A DNA stretch of 64,000 nt from Cristatella mucedo. Its lineage: Eukaryota; Bryozoa; Phylactolaemata; Cristatellidae. Both the position numbers and the translations under genes were made by a program. The notes beneath the pieces were generated by a model. That model worked only from the letters and a program-made list of their open reading frames with translations. It was not told the DNA's origin and ran no database searches. Shown piece by piece: positions 21,976-32,632 of the stretch (positions are counted from its first letter, which is position 1; each line of letters opens with the position of its first letter). The stretch spans positions 1,144,501 through 1,208,500 of the forward strand of contig WPIO01000018.1 of assembly GCA_009760855.2 (NCBI GenBank), in the 5' to 3' direction.

Positions 21976-22949
21976 TTCCAGTCCAGTCATCGCCCGACGA
22001 AACCAGGGTGCACTTGTGGCAGCTGCGTTTCTTGTCTCGCCGCCTCCTACTGAATGCAGTACTTTTTGAGACTTCTAATGACGAAGCTGTCAGTCGGTGA
22101 AGTGGCCGCCCTGGAAAAATAAAGCAGGCTTCGGGATCGCCTTCGGCTGAAGGCGGATATAGTCTGCGGTCTGTCCTGCCTTCGTTCGGCTGTTGATATT
22201 CATGATGTGCTGCTTCGCTGGCAGCAGCCGATGCCCGAAGCATTCGGCTGCATCTCCTGGGCCGTCATGCACGATGCTGCGGCCGAACGCTTGCGACAGT
22301 TACCCATACGTGCCTCTACTCTTGCTGAAATCGAGCCTTTTTAATTCTGCGGCTGCCTACCACCGTGCACCTACTGATTGCAGCTCGGCACCCAAATGCA
22401 AACTGCTCGTTCGCTCAGGCTGTACATGCTAGTCTACGTCTGCGGCTCGAGCCCGAGAGTGGTCAGCGGAGGCTAGGAAACCATGAGACTGTGTTAGAGA
22501 TGCTATCCGGATAATCGGATAAGCTGTTAGTCGGATAAGCTCCAACGTGGAAACCTGAGCTTATGGGATCGCTCCGAGCCCAATTGTAAAAGAAGCTGTT
22601 CTGTTCTCAGTTCCACGGCAGATGGCCTTCAGTCTTTAAAATCAATATTGTCGTGCTTTAAAAATGTTCGATTATTTATGTTCCTCACAAAAGGCTGCAG
22701 GTAATTCCCATTGTTTGACACCCGATGGAACATATAACTTGGGAAGCGGCTATCAGAGATCGCTGCCATCTCCTGTCCTGCCCCTCCCACCTCTTCGGCG
22801 GCGGTAGCACCCGGTACCCATTCATTCGTACAGCGTCATGTAGCTTACCGCGATGATACTCACTGGGTATCTCAAGCATACATAGCTCCTACCCTTCAAG
22901 CTCCTACAATAGCAGCACCCTTTTTTATTTTAAAGAACCCCGAAGCTTG

Positions 22950-23042
22950 TAAAAAATTGGACCGCCTTTCCTTTGCACCAAATGTAAAGCGCCTAGAAAG
23001 AGCTCGCCGAGGGTGCTTTATCTAGCGTTTTATTATTATTAC
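22950..23042 (+). mobile_element. LINE A 3' tail
   Basis: 'cctttgcaccaaatgtaaag' and 'cgcctagaaagagctcgccg' are followed by (ATT)n. Confidence 0.75.
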
Positions 23043-25144
23043 TTGTGGAAGTCTGTAAACAATTGCCATGCACTCTCTAATAGAGCTTGATTATTGTATT
23101 GCCCTCGGCAGGCGAGGTTGAATCATTGAAGTTTGTCGGCCATACCTCGGCATTTTAAGCTACCTTTGTTCGACAATGGTTAGATAGCCAGGTTCAATTC
23201 TCAGTCATTATCGCATTTCCACGTCACCAGTCGAATGAGATGCACTGCCGCCACATTCGTGACGAAGTCACTCTACCAAGCTATTTTTGGCATCCCCTCT
23301 TGAGGCAGAATTGACCCGCCTTTTTGGCACCACGCTCGTACTTTTAAGATTCCTCGAGAGACCTGCATGGCCGCTGGGCGTTTCCGTTAGAAGTTTAAAG
23401 ATTTCTCTCCACACCGACCATCAGTCTCAAGTTTAGACCACACGCACGATAAAATTTTCTGCCCGCTTTCGGAGTTTTAAAGCGGCGCCAGCTGAAGTCC
23501 CTCAAAACTGCATGGAGAGGTGACTCGGCAGATGTTCAAGCCACCACCACTTCACTTCCGATACCACACAAACGGTAAGTGGAAATGACTGGCCAGCGAA
23601 GACCAACTTGTATAATTGAATTGCAAGCAGCCACCAAGATTCTCGCCCTTCACTAATTGGGTAGCAGCTGAACCCTTTTGGCAAAACATTTCTACAGGTG
23701 ACCGTAATTTGAATTGCTATTGACTTTTGCGTTTAAGATCCTGCATTTTGTAGAATAATCAGGTAAATGCATACAGGTAATGAAATTGCGGCGTTGGACA
23801 ATCACTCGTTGCGGCATTGAACAATGACAAGCAACTGGCGAGGCCCAATCACGTGCAAGAGCAAGCTGGCAGATACAGTTTAGAGTCTTGAAATTCTAAT
23901 GACAAGAAAGTGCTTCGAAAAAAAAATTAAGACTGCATCAAGTATTTTTTGTATGCCCAGGGTAGCACTGCAGGCTGAAGTGGCTGCAAAGTTCGGCGGC
24001 TTAAATTTAGTGCCAGAGTCGGCTGAGACGGCCAGGACGTCGCGTCGTCCCTAGGAAATTGTCGAAGCGAGGTCAACAGTCTAGAACTCTGGATCGAATA
24101 TTAGCATCTGGCGTCAGTGGTTTTCACAGAAAGAAAAGAATGGTTAATACAGGTATGACGTCTTGACAGGACTCGAGGGTGCAACGAGGCGATACCGTTT
24201 TGAACGCAGATTTTCGGCTTTGGATTTATTTCTTTCGCACGAAAAGCCAGCGTACGAAAACCAATCAAGCTAGCGTCTCAAGGCACGGGCAATCAGTCGT
24301 GGAAGCAGCTCCAATGCACGCTGCAAAAGCGGAGCGAGGTAGTAATCATGATCACTCGCACAGCAATTATTGTCGATTCATCGTCGGTCCACGTGCTTTC
24401 GGTTTATATATTCCTCGGCGTGAGAAAGGGTCACATTTCTTCAGTACCAAGGAAAGATTGAATAGGCGATAGTCTACCATTGACTCGATGCATTCGATCT
24501 AAAATCATTTTGAATCGCAATTTCTGGCCACCACAACGAAGGTCAGAATAATACTGCCCTGCCTTTCACCGCTTTGTTCGTAGCTCTTAGCCATCCTCGG
24601 CCAGTTAATGCAAGAAATATAACGTAAAATCTACATTTAATGTCAGCTTCTCCACCTCAGCAGCCTATCAAAATAAATTTCGAATAAGAAATGCATACGA
24701 CATGCTACTATTAGTAGTTGTTGCAGTTCTCTTGTTAAAAACTGCTGACCGCGAAACATTGGATAGGGCTCCGACGCATCGATTGAATCTGCGGTTTCGC
24801 TGACTTTCACGTCACTGGCACTGAGGTACAACTTAATCGCAATAGATACCTGAATCTATCGCGAGCTAGATTCACAGCTACGCTCACAACGTAACGAGCA
24901 GCGAACCTACGCATGCCGTTTTGAGAGCATCTACATACATACTGATGCAGCAAATGCGCGTGATCGTAAGCTCGTTTAGCAACTTCAGCAAGGTTAATTC
25001 AGCTGGTTATATTCTGAATCTCGCACTCCCGCTGCGAATAGCGATGTCGAGACAAATTAAGTCTTAAAATAACTTTACGCAGTCAACGAAAGAGCGACGA
25101 TCTCAACGATCGTGTATGGGCTGCAAACCAAGTGTAGGATTCAG

Positions 25145-25542
25145 ACATGGAAAAAGCTAGCGCTCAAATGCGGCTCCGCTAGCATATCTCCTGTTGAATC
25201 TGTAAGAAATCCAGTTGTCCTATTTCAAAGTGACTTTTCATTATTAGATGACAAAATTAGTTGCACAGTTACGTCTGCCTACTTTCAGCTACATTACATT
25301 GCTAAAATTCGGGCTTATTTAGGCAGGGAGACCACGTTTAAATTGGTCCATACATTTGTGACATTCCGTCTCGACTTTTGTAACTTAGTGCTTGCTGGTC
25401 TACCGGCGCGTGCAATCAGGCGCTTACAGCTGGAGCAAAACTTTGCAGCAAGGCTTGTCTGTCGTGGGCGTCGCAGTTGCCACATCTCGCCACTTTTAGC
25501 TGACCTGCACTGGCTCCCAGTCAAGCAACATATCGACTTCAA
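25145..25542 (+). mobile_element. LINE A copy, 5' part (RT), split by SINE C
   Basis: The plus strand reads [20 protein letters not shown] then SDFSLLDDKISCTVTSAYFQ and ...LDFCNLVLAGLPARAIRRLQ. It is an almost uninterrupted frame, continuing after the SINE at 25686. Confidence 0.88.
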
Positions 25543-25685
25543 AAATATACAAAAAAAAAATATAATTCATTTATATAGCGCCCCAAGAGAACTTAATCTC
25601 TATTCAGGCACTTCACATATGCCTCGGGGCTCGAGCCCACTACCTAAGTCAGACCTTGGTCGGGGCGAGCACCTTAACCAGCTCG
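25543..25685 (-). repeat. SINE C inserted in LINE A, with target-site duplication
   Basis: The minus-strand SINE C has its poly-A-like tail at 25543-25565 and head at about 25680. It is flanked by tatcgacttcaa (25531-25542) and tatcaacttcaa (25686-25697), an 11/12 match read as the target-site duplication. Confidence 0.88.
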
Positions 25686-26145
25686 TATCAACTTCAAGGT
25701 TCTGTCACTCACTTTTAGGTCCCATCGTTCTTTGGTTCCAGTATACCAATCAGATCTATTCCCCCACCAGGCAAAGCATCGTACCACCCGCTTTTCGGAA
25801 GTCAACAGTATACCAATACCTCGTACGAACCTCAAATACTTCGGAGACCATGCCTTTAGTTCCTATAAGAAGCTAATAACACATCTGCTAATCATAGCAT
25901 TTAGTGGGTCCCTGTGATTCGTTCTTTGTTGTACGATTCGTTTTTTGCGTGCGATTCTGCATGCTGACACTGTGCATGCTGCCACTAACCATATTTGCAT
26001 GCTGACCCTGCGAAAGTCACCGCAACAATGTCATGCTTGAGCTACGACTAAGCATTCGATCTAGATGCTACCTTTGCAGCAAATGTAAGTGCCTAGAAAG
26101 CGATTGGCTCTCTGAGGGCTCTATAGCAAGTGTAGTGATATATTA
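25686..26145 (+). mobile_element. LINE A copy, 3' part
   Basis: RT C-terminus ([35 protein letters not shown]), 3' UTR and AT-rich tail. A deletion removes the usual PKAWNSLP segment. Confidence 0.85.
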
Positions 26146-26734
26146 TATTATAATGAACGGGAATGGTGAGTCATAAATATCAGTCCCACTGTGGCTGATT
26201 CAGCTAACCACCGTTTCACTCTAACATACAAAGCCCACACTACCTTGGCTCCTTCTTGGCTGGATGAAATCTTTCAAGCAGTTTGACGGGGCCCTTTCTC
26301 GTGCTGCGGGTACACTGAGCCAGAAAGCGCTCGGACTTAGTACTGAAATGCGATTGAGTCACGAGCTGCAGTCGGCGTACGACCTTGATGTACGACCTTG
26401 TCGAGCTCGCACGGGCCGCTCGAGAGACAGTTGCAGCAGACCCGCAGCTGCACGAGTCACGTGGCACGCGTCGCTTCATTTCAGTGCGGCGGAACCGCTG
26501 CATCACACTCGCAATAATTGGTGTCAGAAGCGAGCTGGACAATAGCTGAGCGTCGCTCCCGACTCCTCTTCGATACCCTTTCTGACGTCATAGTTACCTT
26601 GAGCTGGTCGTGTTGCTCGAGAAGGTGTTCATCAGCACTGCGCCTTGGTCACGCCTTTCAGCATCAGTCAGCAGATGAGAAAAAATGTGATGTAAATATT
26701 GATCTGTAAGAAATGTGCGCTTTGGGAAGACGTA

Positions 26735-26885
26735 GGCTATGATCAGCGTGCTCACTCTTCACGGCCGAGATCTCGGCTTGAGTCCTGCTGCCAAAAATCG
26801 GTGAAAATTGCCTGCCGTTGATTGCCGAAGCGGCGGCTCTTTTCTCATTACTGTGAGGCTGTTTGATAATCAGCTCACATTTACG
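26735..26885 (+). repeat. SINE D, diverged
   Basis: It shows a tRNA-like head, a degenerate B box ('ggcttgagtcctgctgcc') and a body ending 'gaggctgtttgataatcagc'. Confidence 0.6.
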
Positions 26886-26999
26886 TTTTACCCCATGACA
26901 CCCGGTTGCTATCTGTGGCCGCAAAGCTTTGCATGACAAGAGCTCGGCATGTTCAAACTAGATTCTACTTTAGACCACTTTGTGTCAGTATTGTACTAA

Positions 27000-27245
27000 T
27001 GTGAGGAAGCAGCTTTTGTAGGGTAAATAATAATTACTTGTAATTACTATTATGTAACTATTATTATTAATTAGTATGTAATAATGAATTAAAATATAAT
27101 TTAAATAATAATAATTAAATAAAATTAACTATTTATTAATGCCATAATTAATATATAATTACTATCGTGTAACTATATATACTATAGTAATAATTACTTA
27201 CTTGTAATTTACTTTAGTAAAGTACAATTGTACAATTGTACAAAT
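27000..27245. other. AT-rich block with no gene
   Basis: The block is composed of short imperfect repeats of TAATTA and ATAATAAT, for example 'taattacttgtaattactat'. No coding or element signature is seen. Confidence 0.7.
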
Positions 27246-27547
27246 GTGCCCTAGCAATCGAACTGATTTGAGCTCTAGGCTGTGAGCCGTTCGAGATTTG
27301 CTGCAAGTCATGGCCGCTGTTGATCACCTCTAGCCATACGTCGTTATCGAATAGACCAGCATTGTTACGAGCACTCCGTTGCGTTGGCGGCCTGATGGCC
27401 TAGTTCTGTTGAACGGGGTGAAAGCCGCTTCAGCCTCTTCGTAATATTTCGTGCAGAAAGTGCTAGGTAATTGTAGAGGACCTTTAGCAGTCAGCTTGTG
27501 CGAGTCTCATTAGGAGTGACTATATTGATGAACGTTGTGCATGAAAG

Positions 27548-28042
27548 ATGGATTGCTTTATTCGTTTGGTGACTAAGCGGCGTACTGAAGGAGATATTCA
27601 ATACTCGAGCGAGGATGCAGCTGCCTTCTCTGCTGAACTTTGGTTTTCGAGAAAATCATCTGCTGAACTTTTGAGAATTTCGATGTCTTGCTTAGCCAAA
27701 ATGAAGCGAATTGATGGACTGCATTATTCTGATCTTATGCGAACTATGAATGCACACGCGTACCAAGAATATCCCGAGGTAGTAGTGGCGGTGACCAGCA
27801 TACCCGTGAGTTGGCGTCTTTTGGAGGACGCTCTCGACTGTGGTGGAGTCGACTCCGACTTGCCAAGCCGTTACTCAGCTAGCCAGATCTTTTACGACGT
27901 ACGTTTGTACTGCCGGAACGGAGTCGGTACAACGGTGGGACTACGGAAGCTGACTGACCAACAAACTCGTTTGTTCGCGCTTGCGTCGTCTTGCGCCCCT
28001 AAAGTGGACTTTGTATGGGACCATCCCTGTGGACTTGTTTAG
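27548..28042 (+). CDS. Unrecognised 164-codon ORF
   Basis: An ATG-to-TAG frame of 164 codons starts MDCFIRLVTKRRTEG and ends APKVDFVWDHPCGLV. No domain, signal peptide or membrane segment is recognised, and no splice partners were identified. An ORF of this length can occur by chance in a 64-kb window, so it may not be a gene. A single-exon gene or a fragment of an unknown mobile element are the alternatives. Confidence 0.2.
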   Translation: MDCFIRLVTKRRTEGDIQYSSEDAAAFSAELWFSRKSSAELLRISMSCLAKMKRIDGLHYSDLMRTMNAHAYQEYPEVVVAVTSIPVSWRLLEDALDCGGVDSDLPSRYSASQIFYDVRLYCRNGVGTTVGLRKLTDQQTRLFALASSCAPKVDFVWDHPCGLV

Positions 28043-28721
28043 TTCCCTGGTTGTTGTTGGCGCATGCATTATTATAAAGAGGTTTAACCTGACGGCCGCT
28101 CGTCCTACCCTAGCTCAGCGGCATGGCGAGCGGCAGCGTGGCCTGAGCATGACGGGGCTTGACGGAAATTAACTTCTGACCCCTGGATTCTCGGCTACAC
28201 TCATCATCGGTCAATGGTCAATGGCCGCCGGTCAGCGAGTAGGAGCGCCTAACATGAGCCGCTGCTGCGAGATTTTAAACAAGCACGTCGGAAGTTCCGC
28301 GCCGTATGAGCCGTAATATGAAACCAATTGCTTGGGCTTTTTACTAATGCTGTGCTGCTAGCGCTGCCTGCACGATATCGAGTGCGGTTACCGCTTGCCG
28401 TATTGCGCGTGTCGGATCACTATCGCGTGCAATACGTTGCGCCGCTACCCAAACTTGCGAGGGTCGCGCGGTCACAGCAGCGTCGAAACGAGGCAATGGC
28501 AACGACAGCATCAGTCTGTGGTTTTGATTTGCTGCGAGATTTGACGCAACGATGGAAGCGCGGCTTCGTGGTCGCGACCGGAAAAATGTCCGGATATCCG
28601 GCAACATATTGCTACTTACTGTATGTATATATATATATATATATATATTTAGTTTATATATAAATATATATTGTTTGTATATATATATACAATGTATTAA
28701 AAAATATAACTTGTATATATA

Positions 28722-29200
28722 CATTAGCCGGCGGTGCCCTGTCCTGCCGGGGTCGAGCGTGCTACCCGGGCCTCCCGGTTCAAGAACAGGGACCGCACGG
28801 CTTCCGAGCCAGTAATGGCGTCGGAGACGCAGTGCCGCCTCAATGCCCTTCTCTCCGTGCGTGAGTTGCCAAGGTCGGCCAGGCAAGCTTAATTGTTCTG
28901 CCACCATCTGCCGAGAGCACCCGAGCACGAAGGGCCACTTGACCACTGCAGACCGGTCAAGTCTGCGGTCAAGAAAGACCGGGCAATCGCTGCTTATCTA
29001 TCGGTCTTATTCCGGGCCGCCGTAATCAGAGCATCGTCGCTGCCGTCGAACGGCACCGTCAGATCAACAATTACTATAGCGGTGCCGCTGTCGATGATCA
29101 GGTCTGGCTTGAGAGCCAGACCACGGGCAAGCGGGAGGGCGTGGCCTGCCGACATGCTGCGGAGCGCGGTGGCCGGAAGAGCTCCGATTAAGCGGTTGTA
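28722..29200 (-). pseudogene. R2-type LINE restriction-like endonuclease domain, degenerate
   Basis: The minus strand from 29195 reads RLIGALPATALRSMSAGHAL, then LKPDLIIDSG...IVIVDLTVPFDGS, and near the end RRALRRHCVSDAITGSEAV. K-P-D followed by D-L-T-V-P-F is the PD-(D/E)XK core of the restriction-like endonuclease at the C-terminus of R2/NeSL/R4-type non-LTR elements. In-frame stops make it a relic. The 3' end runs into the AT-rich sequence at 28620-28735. Confidence 0.65.
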
Positions 29201-29700
29201 GGACATTTCTCCACTGCACGTTTCCCCCCCCCCCCGGACATTTCCCCCTTGGTGGATCCTAGGACATTCCCCCCGGGGTAGGATATTCCCCCAATGTTGA
29301 TGAATGTACAACTAAGAATATATATATACCTATATACATAATCATATGAAGTTCACGCTCTATTAAAATAAAATCAACTCAGTATAATTAGAAGAATGGG
29401 TGGATTGGAAGGGTGGTTCCTCATAGAACGAGCGGTGGCGACGGTTGCAGCGGCTGCGGCGGCGAGCTATGCAGTTCGGTTTTGCTGTAGTTCGGTCCCG
29501 CTCGACGCCGCCAGGCACGTGTTCGTACCCGTCAAAGCGGGCGCACTACGGTGTGCCGCGCGTTCCTGCAAATGAGCGCCAAGCCTCAGAGGTTTACTGA
29601 GTACAACTCGAGCTCACGAGATCTAGTTACGTTCTAATACGCACTAATTAAAGCGCGGAATACGAGCAAGGGTGAATTTAGGCGGCGGAGGCGCAACCCG

Positions 29701-29777
29701 CCCTAAACCCTAATTACTACACCCTAAACACTAAACCTTAAAAACCCTAAACTCTAAAACTCTAAACCCTAAACCAT
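29701..29777 (+). repeat. Degenerate CCCTAAA telomere-like repeat
   Basis: About ten imperfect copies of ccctaaa/ccctaa variants (ccctaaaccctaa, accctaaacact, aaaccctaaactct, aaaccctaaacc) fill 77 bp. They are bordered on the right directly by a LINE A 3' fragment. Confidence 0.7.
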
Positions 29778-29782
29778 ATAGG

Positions 29783-30045
29783 ACAGCATTTAGTGGGTCC
29801 CTGTGATTTGTCCTTCATGTGCTTATGCGTGCTGACACTGTGCATGCTGCCACTAACCACATTTGCATGCTGACCCTGTGTATGTCACCCCTAACCATAT
29901 TATTCATTTCGTTTGTTTTTCAAGCATGATTTTACTTACCATTCAATTGCATTTCACTTTACAGCAAATGTAAAGCGCCTAGAGAGAGATTAAGTTCTCT
30001 GAGGGCGCTTTATCAAGTGAATTATTATTATTATTCTTATTATAT
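29783..30045 (+). mobile_element. LINE A 3' UTR and tail
   Basis: 'aggacagcatttagtgggtc' through 'gagattaagttctctgaggg' and (ATT)n. It is one of the best-preserved 3' ends in the window. Confidence 0.92.
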
Positions 30046-31204
30046 ACCCCGTGGAAATGTCCTACCCCAGGGAGGATGTCCTGGGGAAATGTCCATACCC
30101 CGATTAGGCTATTTATCCGACGCGCCACGATATGGGCGTCGCCACTCTTAAGGGCTTGGGGATTGGAAACTCAAACGACATCGTGAGACTGAATTTCGTC
30201 ACCGAGAATGGTTCACTCGCGCTTAATTTCTCTGCTAGCGTGCTGATGCGGACTCTGTCGTCCGTCCCATCGCAGCCACATATCGCAGACGAAGATTTAC
30301 AAATAAGTTAAACTGCCACGATCGCGACAACCGAAAACGATAGACTCGCTGAAGTCACACATGGCAGGAAATGTTTTTATGAGACCGTTTTAACATGGCA
30401 GGAATCTTTGCTATGCTATGGTCTTATACCTTTTCTCTCGCGATTACCAAACGATCTCGTTCTCGAGCGTCGACGTTACGAAATGCTTTAAAGTGGGAGG
30501 ACAGTGGCCGGCAGACCGACGCCCCCGCACTTCGCAGCGCGCTCGCGCGCGCGCCACAATCTACTCGCCGAATAGCTGGTTTTCGTGGGGGAGGGGCGGT
30601 GGCGAACGCGAAAGAAAGACGATAGTTACAGGCGGTCGCCACGCTTTCGTTCGCGCGTTCCGCTTCGCACAGCTTACGATCGACGTCGCTCCGCGGTCCA
30701 GTTAGCGGCGCGACGACGCTCAACAAGGTTTCACTGGTGCGCGCACGCGCGCGCGGTGAACTGTGCTTCAGCGCCAAGTGCGAGGCTCATCGACGCTGGA
30801 TTCCACTCGGCCGGCGTCTCTGTCGCCGCCGCACGGTGCCCTGCCGGAGCGAGCCGGCGCCGAGCCGGCGCGGCCTGCGTTGACGCGATGCGAGAAAGAG
30901 CGTCGCCTGCTCCGCGCCGTCGCTCGCCGCTCCTAGTCGTCGCGCGCGCGAGCGGAGGGGTAGGCCGACCATCGCTGCTCCTTAAGGGCGCGAGCGCTCA
31001 AAGCGGCGACTGCCCAGCGGTCGGCGGCGGCGGCGCCGAGCGGCGGCCGGTCGCAGCGTCGCTCTGCACGCACGCTCGCTCGCCCGCGGCTCGAGGCAGG
31101 GCAGACGACGAAGCTCGGCGGCGAGCTCGGGCCGACGGGATGGCGGCGGCGGCGGATCGTCGGCCCGAGCTCTCTCTTCGCCTCGCTGCTCGCTAGCGAG
31201 CCGC

Positions 31205-31255
31205 GAGAGGAGGCACTGGCGCGCGCGCTCGGAGCGCGCGCCAGTGCCTCCTCTC
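31205..31255. other. Perfect 22-bp inverted repeat with 7-nt loop
   Basis: Arms at 31205-31226 and 31234-31255 are exact reverse complements (beginning gagaggaggcactggcgcgc), with loop gctcgga. It lies about 360 bp upstream of the ATG at 31613. Confidence 0.95.
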
Positions 31256-31310
31256 GGCGGGGCGCTTCTTCGGAGCACAATAATGCACACAAAAGCCCCG
31301 AGCGTCGCCG

Positions 31311-31332
31311 CTAATGGCCCGATGGCCATTAG
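31311..31332. other. 9-bp inverted repeat, 4-nt loop
   Basis: ctaatggcc and ggccattag flank cgat. It is a second, smaller hairpin about 60 bp downstream of the 22-bp one. Confidence 0.85.
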
Positions 31333-31612
31333 TCGACCGCCGCCGCCGCCGCCTGCTGAGAGCCGCGCCGGCTCGGCGTCTTCGCTGGCAGCGGTGGCAG
31401 GCAGCGCAGCCAGCCGCAGCCCAAGGTTGACCCCGCTCGCGGCAACGCCGGCTGCGACGCCATTCGCTGCAGCAGCCGCCGACGCGGCAGGCGCACAGCC
31501 CGCGTTTCCCCGAGGTCGTTGCCGTGGCGGCGTCGGCAATTAAGAGACAGAGGCCTGCCGCAGCGGTCGCCGCAGCGTTAGCAGCAGCTGCAGTCGGCGC
31601 TCGCTCGGGGCG

Positions 31613-32632
31613 ATGCTCGGCTCCGGCCGCTGGCCGCCGCTCGCCGTCCCGTCGGCGCGGGCGCAGCCGCTGGGATGGAGCAGCGGCAAGTACTTTTTCT
31701 TCCTGCGCACCGGCTACCCGGCGCCGCGCGAGGGCACGCACGCGCGCATGCTGCGCAACGTCCCGCTGCGGCTCGTGCCGCGCGGCGGCGGCGGCGGCAG
31801 CGCGAGCAGCCTGGCCCTGGCTAGCCAGCTGGCGATCGCGGAAGCGGCCGCCGCTTCCGCCGTCGCCGCGCTGCCCGCCATCGACGAACGGACGGCGGCG
31901 GCGGCCGCGGCGATGGCTGCTGCTGCTGCAGAGACCGTCGCTCCAGCCCGCAGTCAGCGGCGGCGGCGGCGCGAGACCGCAGTCATCGACGCCGACGTCG
32001 TCGACGCGCTGGACGACTGGCACCGCGAGCGCGCGCGCTCGATACTGCACAGGACGCACCTGCACGCCGGTGACTTCTGCGGCCTGTGGCGCTCGCCGAA
32101 GGAGCGCATAGCCGAGTCGGTGGCGAGGCTGCACTACGATCCGTACGAGCGCCGGGCCGCGCGGCCGCAGCCGCCGCCGTTCGACGCTTCGGCCGCCGGC
32201 GCCGACGACGACGACGTCGACTCGGCGTCGGTCGGCGAGCAGCCGCCGCCGCGAAAGCTTACTGCCGAAGAAGTGAAGCTGATGTGCAGCCGTCTGGCGA
32301 CCGACAGTCGAAGGCGGCGCGGCGAGCAGCAGTCAAACGCGGAGCCGGAGCGGAGATCGCGAGTCACCTTGGACGCCGCGAGGCTGCAGAGCTTGCTCGA
32401 TCGCCTCGCCGGCGGGGGCGACCGAGCCGCCGCGGCCGCCGCCGCGGCGCAGCCGCGCGGCAGCCGATCGGGCGGCGGCGGCGCGGATGCGACGGCGCCC
32501 AAGAAGACGGCGGATGAGATCGACCAGCTCGTGGAGCGCCTCAGTCGCTACGACGACGCAAAATGGCCACCCGAGTCGTGGCGCAACCGGCGGCTCAAGA
32601 AAGCCACCACGTCGGCCGCAGCCGCGCGGTGA
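31613..32632 (+). CDS. Unknown Ala/Arg-rich protein, 339 aa, single open frame
   Basis: The ATG at 31613 opens 339 codons to a TGA at 32630-32632. An in-frame stop lies at 31541-31543, so this is the first ATG. Features visible: LGWSSGKYFFFLRTGYPAP and HARMLRNVPLRLVPR near residues 20-58, Ala-rich stretches, an acidic D-run, and three related segments KLTAEEVKLMCSRLATDSRR, VTLDAARLQSLLDRL and KKTADEIDQLVERLSRYDDA, which look like degenerate repeats of one helical motif. I do not recognise the family. The non-Ala segments use varied residues, unlike shadow frames, which argues for a real gene; the GC-rich context argues for caution. It could be one exon of a larger gene. An AATAAA at 33959-33964 is the first on this strand noted downstream. 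Confidence 0.5.
   Translation: MLGSGRWPPLAVPSARAQPLGWSSGKYFFFLRTGYPAPREGTHARMLRNVPLRLVPRGGGGGSASSLALASQLAIAEAAAASAVAALPAIDERTAAAAAAMAAAAAETVAPARSQRRRRRETAVIDADVVDALDDWHRERARSILHRTHLHAGDFCGLWRSPKERIAESVARLHYDPYERRAARPQPPPFDASAAGADDDDVDSASVGEQPPPRKLTAEEVKLMCSRLATDSRRRRGEQQSNAEPERRSRVTLDAARLQSLLDRLAGGGDRAAAAAAAAQPRGSRSGGGGADATAPKKTADEIDQLVERLSRYDDAKWPPESWRNRRLKKATTSAAAAR

Larger units (their letters stand above)
20543..25140. other. TRAF7 3' flank / intergenic, no gene recognised
   Basis: The stretch holds a SINE D (21820-21975), a LINE A tail (22950-23042) and otherwise unremarkable sequence. Open frames are short and have no recognisable motifs. The first part is probably TRAF7 3' UTR. Confidence 0.6.
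29200..30120. other. Region bounded by inverted GGACATTTCCCC motifs
   Basis: Repeats of 'ggacatttcccc' and 'aggacattcccccc' lie at 29200-29292, and inverted versions ('ggaaatgtcc') at 30050-30100. Between them are a GC-rich patch, a telomere-like patch and a LINE A tail. A C-run occurs at about 29225-29237. Confidence 0.6.

Noticed and set aside
30585-32134. Multiple long overlapping ORFs on both strands in the CpG island
   Set aside because: Very GC-rich DNA has few stop codons. Only the 31613 frame shows varied, motif-like composition; the others are R/A/S/G-rich shadows.
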